Of a stretch of DNA of 64,000 bases, positions 32,878 through 54,670 are shown piece after piece; the first letter of the stretch is position 1; each line of letters starts with the position of its first letter. The DNA lies in NCBI GenBank assembly GCA_963693365.1, contig CAVNZM010000002.1:11780001-11844000 (forward strand), given 5' to 3'. This DNA comes from Amoebidium appalachense (Eukaryota > Ichthyosporea). The notes beneath the pieces are model-generated. The model saw nothing but the letters and a program-made list of their open reading frames with translations. It did not search any database and was not told where the DNA came from. Made by a program: the position numbers and the translations under genes.

Positions 32878-33287
32878 TTAACCTTCATTGCTTGTTAGCA
32901 AGCCCATCCTCAATATGCGCAACATTGTTCTCCTCGGCATCCACCAAAAACAGCGCAGGTAGGTATAGTGTAGTGCCGCACCCAAGGGACCACCAATCAT
33001 GGGACCAAAGAAGACAATCCAATATTCAGAGAAGTCATTCGCGAAAACGGCTGCACCGAAGCTCCTTGCGGGGTTAATACCGCAGTTTGTCACGGGGATA
33101 AGAACCAAATGGGCTAGAAGCACCGCCAGACCAATAGCGAGGGGGGCCATAAAGGGTGCGCGGCCATTGGGTTCATTTGCCTTGGAGTCAACAGTTCTGC
33201 CATTGCAAAGACGGTGAAGGTGAGGATGGCAGTACCGAAGACTTCCAAGAAGAAACCCTGAGCGATGCTTACGTCGGCAGTAACAGA
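32878..33287 (-). pseudogene. Aquaporin/MIP-family fragment, C-terminal half, frameshifted
   Basis: The minus strand reads AQGFFLEVFGTAILTFTVFA (start of the second MIP repeat, TM4), then, in a different frame, SKANEPNGRAPFMAPLAIGL, LVLIPVTNCGINPARSFG with the second NPA box and its following Arg, and WIVFFGPMIGGPLGAALHY, stopping after TSNEG. The frame change falls around 33190. No first NPA half was found upstream, where an in-frame TAA lies about 30 bases before the homology. Aquaporins normally need two NPA half-helices to make a pore, so this piece cannot be a functional channel unless a missing exon and a base error both exist. It sits between two retrotransposon remnants. Confidence 0.75.
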
Positions 33288-35330
33288 TAATGGGAGAAAA
33301 TGTAAAGTTTACATTTTGGGTCGGTTCGTATGGTCCTCCCAGCGGACTATGAGAGTCCGCCTGGACTCTGAGAGTCCTGTCTTTTTTAACCTTCTACACG
33401 AACGTGCAGCCCACGTTCGGGAAATTTCATGAAAAGTCTTGCTTTATCAATATTCATAAATCCAGTCAAAAGAAGAAAAAAAATTTATTCATATGCCGGT
33501 AAAACACCCCTGTTGTGACGTCACAACCAAAAGTACCGTGAAGTCAACCATTCTCACTTGAGATTTGTTTGTGTGCGTGTGTTTGTGACACAAACTTTGT
33601 GTGTTGTTTTGCACCGTCGTAAGGAAGCTTTCAAAGACAGTTTGTGAGTCCGTGTGAGTCACGAGAGGTTTTGTTTGTTCAGTGTTGCTTTGCGTGGCCT
33701 TTCGAGTTTGCGTGTCACGATAGGCGTGGTGCCTCGAGGTTTCGAGGTTCGACTTTTTATAGGAAAGGCCACTTCACAGATCTATTGTTTGCGTCTAGAA
33801 ATGCAGGACTGATACCCCGGGCGCCTAGTGATTGGCAAATAGAAAGAGCTATAAATCAATGGTAAACTCCGCTCAGCCAACATGTGGCAACAAGCAAAAA
33901 GAGCAAGAAGACAGCTCTTGGTGGACCCAGTGCTAGCCGAGCCACCACATATGTATCATGGCTACTGCTGGTATGCAGTAGTACTAATTTGAGGTTGAAA
34001 TGCACAAGTCACAGCCTACAGGTAGGTGCATACGACTTGACACTGAGTCACTGAGTGAAGAGCCCCGAGAAAAATTGTGCGTCACCACGCGCGTCATTTG
34101 GACCGGTCGAGACTCGAGAGGCGAGAGTCCTCTAGGCCTAGGCCTATCAGCGAATTCTTCTAGACAAAGATGCGCCTGCCACCTGCTTGCTTGAAGTTGA
34201 GCCTCTGAGCTTTATATATCAGCAAGGGGGCTTACCAATGTTTTTACAACCTGACAACAACCCACTGTGACACACTAGCATGCATGTGCTGCATGAATAC
34301 CGTTACTGTGCACGGCGAGCGGCTGGGCTGCCGCAATCAATTTTGAACCGTATACTACAGGAGTCGCAAGCTCCACATTTGAGCCGCAAGCATTCATCAT
34401 CCTTCGCTTACTTGAGAAAATCTGGTTATTTTGAGCCTCTCTCTCTCTTTTTCTTATTATGTAGGCCTACTATATTAGCGCCTGACTTTGAAAGAGCTGA
34501 AGCTGAGCTGCCTGAATATTTGAAAGACTACAATAATCAATTCACCGATTTCAGATTCCTAATTGAAATTGGCAGGTCAAAAGTGGGGCCTAACCATCCT
34601 ATCTATGCTGGTCATAGTCCAAATCCGTTTCTACTCAATAAAGCCTAAACTATGAATAGGAAACAGGCTTGGGCGCCTTAATTAAAAGTATAAAAAATAA
34701 AGCGAAACACATTGTTTATATAAGCAACATAGGGTTTCCGGCGCGTTTTTGAGGTCAAAACAGGCAAAAGCACATGTTTTGCTATATGCGATCGACTCCC
34801 GCCGTCAGTCAGTCGGCAGTCAGGCTGGCCCCAGCCAGAAGCGGTTTTGGCTGGTTTTAGCTGATTTTGACGTTGAAGAAGCCGTCGGACACCCCAGACC
34901 GCCTATATCAACTTTGCGCGTCTTTTATTTCCTACAATTTACTTAGAGGGTAAAAACCTCGTTTCTTAGTGAAATCGAAAATAAAGTGGCTTTGAGAGGC
35001 TGTAGATTAGTATTTGGCCCCGATTTAGGCCCCACTTTTTGGCCAATTCGATCTGAGACCGGTGAATTGCTCACTCTCAGGCTGCTCACAAGCTTCGCCA
35101 AGCCAATCTATTGTAGTTGCCCAGGAATAAAATAGATCCACCAATGATAATACATTTACTTTCTCATTTCCGATTGGTCCAATACAGCCAGTACGAAGTT
35201 CCTGAGACATCCAATCGGTGTCAGTATCAGCAGGAACACGGCAACCCATTCAGTCAGTCATGAACCACTACCCCCCCCCCCCCCCCCCCCCCCCCTTTCA
35301 ACCATTACCCCTCCCCCCCCCCCCCCCCCC

Positions 35331-35362
<32 letters not shown>

Positions 35363-35714
35363 AGAGAGCATTGAACTGAGAATATCGATTCAGAAGCCAC
35401 GTGCTCTGGAAGAAAAAAACATGCATTTCCTGCCGAAAACTAAATACAAAACGGGAAAGCTCGCAAGAGAAAGAAGCCAACAGCGCTATGTTGCATATTA
35501 TGTGTGACAGATCCTCGGGGGGGTTTACGCTGTTTACTCGAGGCAAAGAGAACCAGTCTCAGGTATGGGGGGGGGGGTTTTGCTCGGAATATCCCCTCAG
35601 CGGTATATCATGATCACGTACATAGATGTCGGGTGGTGACTATATATCAGGGTTTACTTTCTCTACGAGACACCATAAAGACTACAAGGAGAAATCAATT
35701 AGTTGGGGTTCCCC

Positions 35715-35759
<45 letters not shown>

Positions 35760-35792
35760 GGGCTCCCCCTCGGGACACTCGGTATCAGCTGG

Positions 35793-35849
<57 letters not shown>

Positions 35850-35865
35850 TGTGTGTGCGCGTGCG
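33288..35865. other. Single-copy-looking DNA between the aquaporin piece and the retrotransposon
   Basis: Mostly complex sequence with few simple repeats. It contains imperfect hairpins around 33343-33381 and a 16-base palindrome at 33512-33527. An open frame at 34280-34648 is listed separately. C, A and T runs occur at 35273-35359 and 35718-35757, followed by (GT)n to 35863. No RNA gene or conserved protein was recognised. Confidence 0.45.
34280..34648 (+). CDS. Unrecognised open frame, 122 codons
   Basis: Its composition is unlike the microsatellite frames around it: charged and mixed residues, with segments such as FERAEAELPEYLKDYNN and FRFLIEIGRSKVGPNHP. No family was recognised. The middle (SLFFLLCRPTILAP) may be intronic, with an AG just before the FERAEAE part near 34490, so the true unit may be an exon of about 150 bases ending at TAA. 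It could also be a decayed or chance frame. Confidence 0.25.
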   Translation: MHVLHEYRYCARRAAGLPQSILNRILQESQAPHLSRKHSSSFAYLRKSGYFEPLSLFFLLCRPTILAPDFERAEAELPEYLKDYNNQFTDFRFLIEIGRSKVGPNHPIYAGHSPNPFLLNKA

Positions 35866-37539
35866 CTATAATTTTGTAGTGATGTGTTTCTCAAGCCAAT
35901 CAATACATCTAATAAACAGGTCGTAGTTACGCGTGTTTAGTATAAAATCAAGGATGTTGTAATTTACAGGTAGGCTATCTTTCTGGGTGTCTGTTGTGAA
36001 TGTGACGTGTGTGTGTTGCGGTATTATGTGGTCTATCAAACTACATTTGGCGATACATGACCGGTTAAACTGGTGTGTGTGTGTGTTGTTTGGGCATGCA
36101 AATGATGCCACCTTATACTTATTAGATCTCCACTGTATAGCACGTGTACAGTAAAAGCGTGGTAATTGATCAATAATACCATCAGCTAGAGAAAGACCAG
36201 TTCTACAGGAAGGTAATATGTATTTAGGTGTTATACACTTGCGAGTGCCATATTTGGCAATATGGTTGAGGCGGTCAGTATATATAAAACGAGACATAAG
36301 GCTTAGTTTTTCAAGGTGTATGCTTTCATCGGGTCTAGTGTCGTGTGGTATCTTTTTCCATTTGTTATATTGCGTGATTATCTTGTGATTGTGTACATGT
36401 TTAATAAGTAAGTGGCAGTCCAAAGTCACACACACACTATTGCGGGGTTTATTTGTATTTGTGCCCAGGGGAGAAGGGGAGAGAGAGGGGAGGAAAGAGG
36501 GGAGAGGTGAGGAGGGGACAGGTCGGATAGAGAAGAGAGGGTGGGAGGGCAAATACTTCTTTAAGCGGCTTATGTGCTTATTGAATTTCAGCGCGAGATA
36601 GGATACTCTAGCAGCTATTGGGACCAGACCATATATCGAGAGCGTTACAGGCCCAGGTTTACAACAGTTGTTAGATAGAAAGGAGGCAACTTCTGCTTCA
36701 AGGAAATTTGCCAAGGGTTTAAGCGCTCTAGTTCTCTCTTTCTTGATCCAAGCGGCGAGAAGGGGTAAACCATATTCACATGCCGGGAAGACAAAAGTGC
36801 GAATAAATGTAAGTCTAATAGAAGGATGGAGGGGTGTGTCTTTAAAAATATTAGCCGAGAAGAAAGCTAACCGCTTACGAGCCAACTCTACCCTCTTTTC
36901 GACCATATGGGGAAACATAACACCAACAGAATCAACCGGAACACCAAGATATTTGTATTCTGGAACTATAGGTACAGGTTTAGATGATAATGTAAATGTG
37001 TGTAAATTGTTAGCTATATCAGGTACAAGAACACCACATTTGTCTATGTTAAGGATCATAAGGTTTGCCTTGCACCACTCTGACACTACATCGAACAATC
37101 TTTGCAGGCGTCTAGGGGTACGGGCAAGGAGGGACAGATCATCAGCATAGAGAAGTGCAGGCGGAAAGTTATTAATAGGGTCATCGTTTTCGGCGTAAAT
37201 CTTGACAGCCAAATCATCTATAAATAGGTTAAACAAAAAGGGGCTAAGCAATGAACCCTGCAAGAGACCTCTAGTACGAGCAAAACCATATGAAAGATGC
37301 CCATTAACCACAGCTCTACCATAGGTTTGAGACAAGAGTGCTTCTAACAGAACACCAATGCAGTGTGGTACACCCCGTGCAGCAAGCTTTTCCCATAGGA
37401 GACCAGGGGAGACAGAATCGTAAGCAGTTTTCCAATCAATAAAGCCAACATATTGTGCACCAACTTGCATAGAATCGTGCAGTGCCATTATTTGAACATA
37501 ACATGAATTGTTTTTACGAAAAGCGGATTGCCGGGCCCC
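35866..37539 (-). mobile_element. Non-LTR (LINE-type) retrotransposon reverse transcriptase, 5'-truncated
   Basis: A single frame of at least 540 codons runs to a TAG at 35866. RT motifs in order: QSAFRKNNSCYVQ; motif A FIDWKTAYDSVSPG with the catalytic Asp; motif B GLLQGSLLSPFLFNLFIDDL; motif C LLYADDLSL (YADD catalytic pair); then NIDKCGVL and YKYLGVPVD (thumb side). A C-terminal region with spaced Cys/His (SCIAKCSLIDHIIPQHTH) could be a nucleic-acid-binding end. No endonuclease domain is present, because the frame closes at a TAG just upstream of 37539, as expected for incomplete reverse transcription. The 3' side runs directly into a (CA)n array (35865 down to about 35795) with almost no untranslated sequence and no poly-A. 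The RT frame itself is intact over its length, which suggests a fairly recent insertion. Confidence 0.85.
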
Positions 37540-37858
37540 CTAGATCACAAAGCTCTGATCTAAGGGGCGTTGTCTGGGCTGTTCATGCGTACGGTACACG
37601 TACACGTGGGAAAATTATCACTCATTCAAGTATATGCTATGTATGTATTGTAACAAAAAGACATCACTTCTTTAACCACACACCCGGATTACATACAGTG
37701 CAGTGCTCTTCCCCACTTGCTGGACAATAGGGCCTAAGAGGAAGAGGCCAAGCCTACTAACAATAGCGACATCTCTGTGTTCCTGGTCCTGCCCTTCACA
37801 CCACCCCGCTTTCCTCGCAAATCTTCTTCAGTGGTTAGTCACGTTTGGTTACAGAGAC

Positions 37859-46116
<8,258 letters not shown>

Positions 46117-46155
46117 GGCTGGCACGTCTTGACTGTGCCCTCGAGCCTATGTACG

Positions 46156-46161
46156 AATAAA
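46156..46161 (+). promoter_or_regulatory. Candidate polyadenylation signal of DTWD1
   Basis: AATAAA lies 40 bases downstream of the proposed DTWD1 stop codon. A second AATAAA-type hexamer (in GATAATAAAG) follows near 46350. The spacing fits a 3' end and supports the chosen last exon; use of either site is inferred. Confidence 0.5.
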
Positions 46162-46529
46162 TCGACGCTGGCGATTTTTTTCAAGGGTAGGGGAGTCAGG
46201 TGATCAGCCGCTCTCCGGATCGTCCGCGGCCCCTTGGAAAATAACGCATACCTTCTGAGGTATCAGGAGCCGAGGCTGGATGAGTCTGTATGTGCGTTAC
46301 TATTCATTTCTTTTTTCGTTTTTCTCTTTCCTTTTTCTTTTTAGAAAAATGATAATAAAGAAATTAGGCTTCGGATTGAGCACTGAGTAACAAATGATTG
46401 AATTGCTAAAGAACGAAACGGGCAACTTTGGTTGGTCAGCATGTGCTTTTATCATAGAATCAGAATCAGAGCGGTGTCGCCATACAATTGCAATATCCTA
46501 ATTATTATCTCTGAATTAGGGCTCTTCAT

Positions 46530-46568
<39 letters not shown>

Positions 46569-46933
46569 ACACACACACACCTACCCACCCACACACATAC
46601 ACACACACACACACACACAAGGGACCATACTGCCCCCCCCCCCCCCCCCCCCCCCCCCTCTCCGGGCCTTCCTGGGTTCAACGTGATAAGAAATTAGAGG
46701 TCAAGAGATAAGGGTTGTTGGCGAGCTGTTGACTGGATTATTACATGGACTGCTCGCAAACAAACACTTAAATATACATAATACATGTAACAACTAACAA
46801 AGTACGATATTCCTACTTTTTTGTTTGTTTTATAATGTGGAGGGCATTGAGAGTGTTTTAAATAATATGTTAGACATGCTTGTGTACAAGGTGATGCCTG
46901 CTATGCATATATACGTCACACACAGACACAAAC

Positions 46934-47017
<84 letters not shown>

Positions 47018-47267
47018 CACACACACAAATTTTTTAACACACACACACGCATGTGGCACACACAGTCACGGCCTTATTATTGATAATCATTGAATACGAT
47101 TAATATTAGTACTTGTCACACACACATATCCATGACATCACAGGATCACACGTGCACACACACATGCTGTCACACACAAGACATATACACGCACGCACAC
47201 ACACACGCCACACGCACGTGTGCACACACACACACTGTCACACCTACACACACATGTCATGTACATG

Positions 47268-47319
<52 letters not shown>

Positions 47320-47480
47320 AACGGCTCACGGTGAGCACAACAGTGGTAGCCTAATCAAAAGCTATGAGGACCCCAGGATTCATTAACGAAACACACGTGT
47401 ACCATGACCCCGGCCACCCTTATCATAGCCATTATCTCGAGCTCAGATGGTTTTTATTTTGGTGGGAGAGGTATGGTCAA

Positions 47481-47533
<53 letters not shown>
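47481..47533 (+). repeat. Uninterrupted run of 53 G
   Basis: The longest pure homopolymer I counted. Its true length is uncertain, because such runs are error-prone to sequence. Confidence 0.9.
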
Positions 47534-47535
<2 letters not shown>

Positions 47536-48611
47536 CTGCCGATGACACCATCCTAATATGTGATCATCTCCATGCAAGCAGTACATGCGCAAGTGTTCTG
47601 ATTGGCCGCAACTGTGTGAATGAGTAAACCTTAAAATAGCACCAATAGGAAATCCGTAACTATAGCCATAAAAAGCTTTCCCGGGCACAGGTCATAGAAC
47701 TAGCCAATCGGAGAGCGGTGGCGTTGCGGCAGCGCGATCCACTAGATCTACCTGTGCTTCAAATTTATGAGATTTGCTTGGGGGGTTTGGTTACTTGGGT
47801 TCACTGTGACTGAGTATTTGAATTGTGTTGCAACTTGCGCATAGCATCATTTCTGTAATGTTGTGGCTGCAATATATATAGAGCACTCAATATAAAACTA
47901 CCTTAATTACCTAATTATCTTTTTTTTTTTTTTTTTTTTTTTTTGGTATTTCAGGCTTATGAATGGTATAGAGTTTGTGACAGTGAAAGTAATTGTGATA
48001 TTGTGTCACGGAATTATCAAAAATCTGTAATTTCTTATCGGCGATTTCTCACCCCTATTCTGTACTCTAGCAGGATCAGCTGTGGCTGAGTATTCCGCCA
48101 ATCAGCGCACGGGTGGATTTCCAAAAAAGCAAATAAAAGCTTCTTTCCAAAACCTTCCGTGACTTTTTTACGGCCCACGCACATGTTCTAAGTTTTTGTT
48201 TTTTCGTTTTGCGGATTTCTTTGTTTTCTTTACTTCAATAGTGTTGCTCTGTTGGTTTCTTATTTTTCTCCTTGTTTTGTTTTAGTCCTTCTGTCTACTG
48301 ATGTCCTCTCGTTGTGTAGTCATTTCATCTTTTTTTGGTATTCCTCCTATGCATCCCTCATCTCAACAGCTACCTTTTGATTGCTTAGTAAAAGATTTCA
48401 CTGACATCACTACATCGATGCTATAGTTGAAGAGCAGGGATTCATTTTGTTTGTTGGACTCTAAGAACAAAGCCCTGACCCTGAATGTCATTTCAGAATA
48501 CGGCACTGCCTTAACGTAACATTGCTTCCTTTTCTTTGCACTTATAAGCCTTTCCACATCGATCTAATTCAGCACCGTACCTCCTGCCTGAACTTGCAAC
48601 AAGTACTGAGA

Positions 48612-51294
48612 ATGGCACAGGAGCAAGATCCCGACTGCAGTTTGTTTTGTGGAGACCTGCCAAGGAACGCGGGGGAAGAGTTCGTGCGTGAGCTGTTTGC
48701 TGCCGTCGGATATGAGCTCAAGTCGGTCTATTTGATTTACCAGAAGGGCACGAAGGAGGTAAGAACATGAACACAACCACACAGACATGGAACACACATC
48801 CACTCACTGGCACACGGATATAAGAAAAGCAGCCGGCAGTGTGTATAGGCACGCGTAAATCTTGCACAAAACGGTACGCACACGTTACACAGAGGAACGG
48901 AGCTGTAAAACTTGAACGATGCTCAGCACTAGTTGGTACACATGAGCAACCAAACACGAATTCAGATGCATGCATTCATATATCCAAAACTTTCACGCAG
49001 ATGCATCTGTCTTGAAATTCAAGTAGGAAGAGGAGGGGAGGCTGCGGGAGGAGGGGGGGGAAGGGGGGAAGGGGGGCGGGGGGTTGGCCTGCTTATCCTG
49101 TGAGAGGGTAAAGCTAAGGTTAGTTGTGAACGTTGCGTGCTCCCTACTGAGACAGCCTAAATTAGTCGGCGGCGGCTAACAATCGTTAGTTAACCGGATG
49201 CTGCCCCTGTGCAAGGGTAACCAAGTGTGAAACTCTGAAATTTCGGCAATTGTTTTGGGTGATAAAACGGTGTGGGTGTTGGGGTTTTGTTCATTTGCAT
49301 ACGCTGCCCGCATGTAGAGGTGTGAGGGGAAGGGGCAAGGGTGGAGAATGGGAGGTGATGGTAATGTGCGTAGTGATGGGATACGGGGTGCCCAAGGCTG
49401 TATGTGTAGGTTTGTTTCGTGGAGTTGCATCTGTGCCGTTTCTGCCGCTGTCAATACACACCTTGTGAGCATTAGCCCATTTCGTCAAAATGTCACAAAA
49501 GTACATCTTGCCCATTCGTCCCTCGATAGTATAGTGGAAAACACTCGCCGGCGAGGGGGAAGTTATCGAGTGGAGAGTGACTACTAGCGCAAGTCTAGGA
49601 GAATGGTTTGGGGTGACCGTCGGGTCGTTGTAATAGCCAAGGTCTGCCTATCGTTTAAGGGTCTAGCCAGCATGACGTCGATATGACGTCGGATTCCATA
49701 ATAAGTAGTTTTGCCTAAGTATGAGGTGTTCCCGATTTGAACATTTGGTGCATCGCCAACCGTTACAAGGAAGGAAACAACTACACCGCTGCCTTTTGGT
49801 TGGGCAGGCAATGATTTGTGTGATAGAATGGAAGGGAGTTGAACTCCGGTGTTGTGCATGCACTACAAATTCAAGTTGGTCCTTGAGAAGTCCCGTCGAC
49901 TTTTAAATTAGTTGTTTTTATGTCACTATATGTAATAATAACCGACCATGCATATGTGATGTAGTTTCCAGAGTATGGTACCACTTGGTTGAGATTTTTT
50001 CATGTTTGCGGTCAATAAAAAACGCGGTTGGGTCCTGTGAAGATATGCAATCAGGCTCACTTATGACACGGCAATGTGGAGGCGGATAGAAACGTGTGAT
50101 TTGACCGCGGTCTTGTTTTCAGGATATATGTAGTCATAAGTTGTCACAGAACGCAGAGAAATTTTTTTCATTAAAACATTCCATTTTTTCGAAGATTGGA
50201 TTACTGTCACGAATTTTCCGGTTAGTATCACAAAGGAAAACCAATACAGTGCGCAGTGACCGTCTAAAAAAAAAAAGAAAACGAAAACTCTTGTCAACAT
50301 GTTGACTTGGTCTTGTCGCAAATTTGTGTATCACGACTTGCGTTAGCGTGTTATTTCAAAACGAAGGAAGGCTGGGTGGCAGCAAATAGGAGTTAAAGGG
50401 GGTTTCTTTTGGGTATCCGGGTCGGGTCGGACCCGAATGGGATATATGCAATGTGATTGGCTTGATGCGCATCAAACATCATTTGGCCCGACCTAAGGAC
50501 CAAAAACCGGTGACAATAAATCAATCGGCCTGAAAGAAACCCCCTTTTAGAATATATGATTTCACTAAACACGCGAACTTGGTATACAACTGACTAAAAA
50601 CCTTTTCTCCCGAAACAAACAGAGTGCCGGCTACTGTTTTGTTGAATTTAAGACCCCTGAGCTTGCCGCCAAGGTCTTGGGGGAGCTGGAGGGAAAGGAG
50701 TTCCCCACAGACAAGAAAAGACGCTTTAAATTGGGCCGCCCAACAAAGACCCCCCTCAAAAGGTGCCGTGAACCCCCCCCCCCCACTTCTTACATTATAA
50801 CACATTGTAAATCCCCCCCCCCCCCCCCCCCCCCCCACCCTCGCCCCGTTCCCCGCGGAAGCATCCTTTCCGTTTCTCTACCTAATCTTTCAGAAGTCCC
50901 TACAGACATGGGTGGAGAGAATCCGTAGCACCTGTGGATATGCACAAAGTGTTTTATTCCAACCCCAGCAGCGGGCATTGGCGCGCGCACACACATGCAC
51001 ACACACAAACACACACAAAACACACACCGTTACACACGCATCCATTTCAGCACAGCCTGGTACATAGTATTGACCTAGTCTAGGCACACGTGGCACATTG
51101 CGCCCACTCACACGGACGACCTACATGTAACCCCTGTGGCTGGTTTGGTCAATATGGTCTCAGGGTTAGTTGTATACATGGCATCGTGTTTACTTCTACT
51201 TACATACATGTGCACACCTGCCAACGCACGCATATGCACAGTTTCTCTGCCACACAGACCACATAGAAACACACACGCACACGCACGCACACGC

Positions 51295-51330
<36 letters not shown>

Positions 51331-52660
51331 GTGCCTCTTCTACTAACCATGGAAACTCTCTCACAACGACCATGCAGCACTGAATACTCTGCCTTCGTGG
51401 GAGAACTTCCAGACGAGGTCACGGAAGATGAGATGAAGGTTCGTTTTCACAATGCCCCCACTGCCCTTGCCTGCATAAGCAACCCTGCTCGTCTCTGATC
51501 AAGACGGGTGACCTACCCATGTTCAAGTGAAACAGTATCTGAGTTGGTTTTCGTTAACGAGGTGAATAGGTCGAACCTCGGGTACTGTGGATGACGTGGG
51601 GCCCCCCTGAGGATGGGCTCTGCTTATTATGCATACTCTTTATGTATGGCTTGCATTCTGCATCGTGTTATCCGTTTGTTCTTGTGTACTTCGTACTTTG
51701 TGACGCATTCAACCCCCCCCCCCCCCCCCCCCACACCCACCCACCCTTCCACCCACCCACAGAACACACACACATGCACATGCACCCTAACATGCGCACA
51801 CGCACACCGCGGGCATGCACACGCACATGCGCGCGGGCACACACACACACACACACGCACACACACACCTGCACAAGTGCATCAAAACACCGTCACTACC
51901 ATCGCAACTCCATCCTTCCTTAACCTTTAAATTGTTCAATATCCAAGGCTCTTTTGCTCAGGCAGTGCATATCGAAAAGTTCGTATATGAGAAAAAAACA
52001 CGCAATGACATCCCATCGCATCGACAGGTACATATGATAGAATAGGCGATCTTGACACTCGTCAGGTCATTTCAGACGAGAGGACGCGAGGTTTCTGTGT
52101 CTTTATATCAGACAGTAAACCAATCATTAATACATGGATGATACTAGATAAACGATTTACATTTGACAATTCAACCAGGATACTAAAGTTCAAAAAATTA
52201 TGGACATGCATGAAAGAAAAACGCAAACCTCCTATCCATAACTTACTATATATATAAAGTTATGGGTAAACAGCTATACCAGCACCCAACATTCGATCTA
52301 TATCTCACCCACCCCTTAACCCATTCACAGGCGTTTTTCCTATCCCGCTACCCGAGCGTTCTCGCCGCCAAGATAGTGACCAACCAGGCAGGGAAATCAC
52401 GCAACTATGGATTTGTGCGGTTTTCGAGTGCGGAGGAATGTGCACGGTGCATCAGAGAGATGAATGGGGTGGAGGGGCTGGGAAGTGAGGTGGGTCTTGA
52501 AGTTTTTCCGCCCCCACTCCCCCCCTCCTCCCCTCCAATCACTGTGTGTGTAGGGGGGGGGGGGGGGGGGGGGGGGAGGATGGGTGGGTGGGGTGGGGGG
52601 GAGAGGAAAATTTGCGTTTGTGTGGAGGAGAGTGGGTGGATGGGGGGGAGGGGGGGATGT

Positions 52661-52719
<59 letters not shown>

Positions 52720-53283
52720 CGTGTGCGCAAACACGCAAGCGTGTGTGTATATGTGTGTGTGTGTTTGTGTGCCTGTTTAGATGGATGGGTATTACGTGCC
52801 CCACTCTCCTCCCGCCTCCGCAGAAGATGGGCTCTGCTGATGTTCATGTCTTGTGCCAGTATATCTTTTTTGCCCCCATCCGTGTTATGTAACCATAGTA
52901 TATTTGATTGCGCTTATTTCTGTGTGCCATCTTCTACCCCTCCAACGCCCCCCCTCCCCTCGTCCTCGCTCCTCTTTGCGTGCACACACACACACCCAAT
53001 ACACTGGTGCGCGCACACACTCGCACACGGACACATGTACACTTACACTGACGCTCCCACTCATTCACTTACTAACTCACTCACATACTAACTCACTCAC
53101 ACCAACACCGCCATCACACGCCACCCTAAAACACATGCCTTCTTTAGGCACTTCGTGTGAGTCAAGCCTCCCCAAGGAAAACAGACATAGCCAGACAGGT
53201 GAACCTCCCCCCCCCCCCCCCCCCCCCCCCCGCCCCAACAAACACACACACACAGAGAGAGAGAGAGGGAGAGAGAGGCGCAC

Positions 53284-53371
<88 letters not shown>

Positions 53372-53468
53372 GATACACACACACACATAAATATATAGAG
53401 TATATTGATATATGGATATCATGGTGTGTGTGTGTGTGTGTGTGGGTGTGTGTGTGTGGGTGTGTGTT

Positions 53469-53503
<35 letters not shown>

Positions 53504-54244
53504 CATGATATACGCACTACTGTATTTTGTTGGCGTGCCTCTAACATTGGTACTACGTACGGTGTAACACACGATTTGAACCGCCCAGTTTTCTTCATAG
53601 TGGAGCACCATATACGCACACACACACACACACGTGCGTGCGCGCCAACTACACACCATCTTCTTGTTTTCATTGTCACCAGTGGCCGGATATGATCTGC
53701 ATCTCAGCCACACTACTTGCTTCTTGGGAAGGTCACCCGGAAAGGAAGAGGGGGGGGGGGGGGAGGGGGGGGGGGGGGGAGGTAATGCTAGCTAGTATGG
53801 AGGAAAACGGGTCTTAGCCATTTATATATAGAAACTGAAATAATTTGGAACATGTGCCTTGGTGGGTGGGTGGGGTGGATGGGTGGACGGTACTTCTTTT
53901 TTCAGCGGATGGGTGCATTGCATTGTTAAGTTTTGCACTTTCGTACATGAAAAAGAATGAAAAAGGTACAGACACACACGACAACAAGCACAAACATTCT
54001 TGCATGTGCCCAAACACACAACATGGCACACGCACACACATGCAAAAGTACACATTGCCACACTCACTTACTCAACACACTTTGACGCACATGTGCCGGA
54101 CACACAAACAAACACACCCACCCGCACCCTCACACAAACGTATCACCCAAACACACGTGCGCATGCACACACACAGGCACACACACGTACGCACGCACCC
54201 ACGTACGCACACACACACACACACACGTACGTACGTACGCACGT

Positions 54245-54291
<47 letters not shown>

Positions 54292-54425
54292 TGGCTGCAC
54301 ATATGCATGCTGCCCAGTGGATGTTTGCTCCTGGCATGGCCATCCCCACGCAGGTCAGCCCCCCCCCCCCCCACAAAACACACACACACGTGCGCGACAC
54401 ACGCACACACTCTCTCTCCCCCCCT

Positions 54426-54457
<32 letters not shown>

Positions 54458-54625
54458 CCCCCCCCCCCCCCCCCCCCCCTCCCCACGCAATCACTACCCA
54501 CCAGCTCGTACAACCATGACTGGCCCACAAACTTCTTGCACAAATGCACAAATCAACTAAATGTGTTTGCATATCTCTAGCATTCGTGGCAGTTGCGTGA
54601 TATCATAAAAAGGGGATCACACCCG

Positions 54626-54670
<45 letters not shown>

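Larger units (their letters stand above)
46117..48611. other. Intergenic between DTWD1 and the RRM gene
   Basis: 3' flank with AATAAA hexamers, poly-C (46531-46568 and 46634-46660), (CA)n (46937-47014, plus interrupted arrays to 47317), a 53-base G run (47481-47533), then complex DNA with a poly-T (47922-47944). CCAAT-like boxes occur near 47599 and 47704. No gene seen. Confidence 0.5.
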
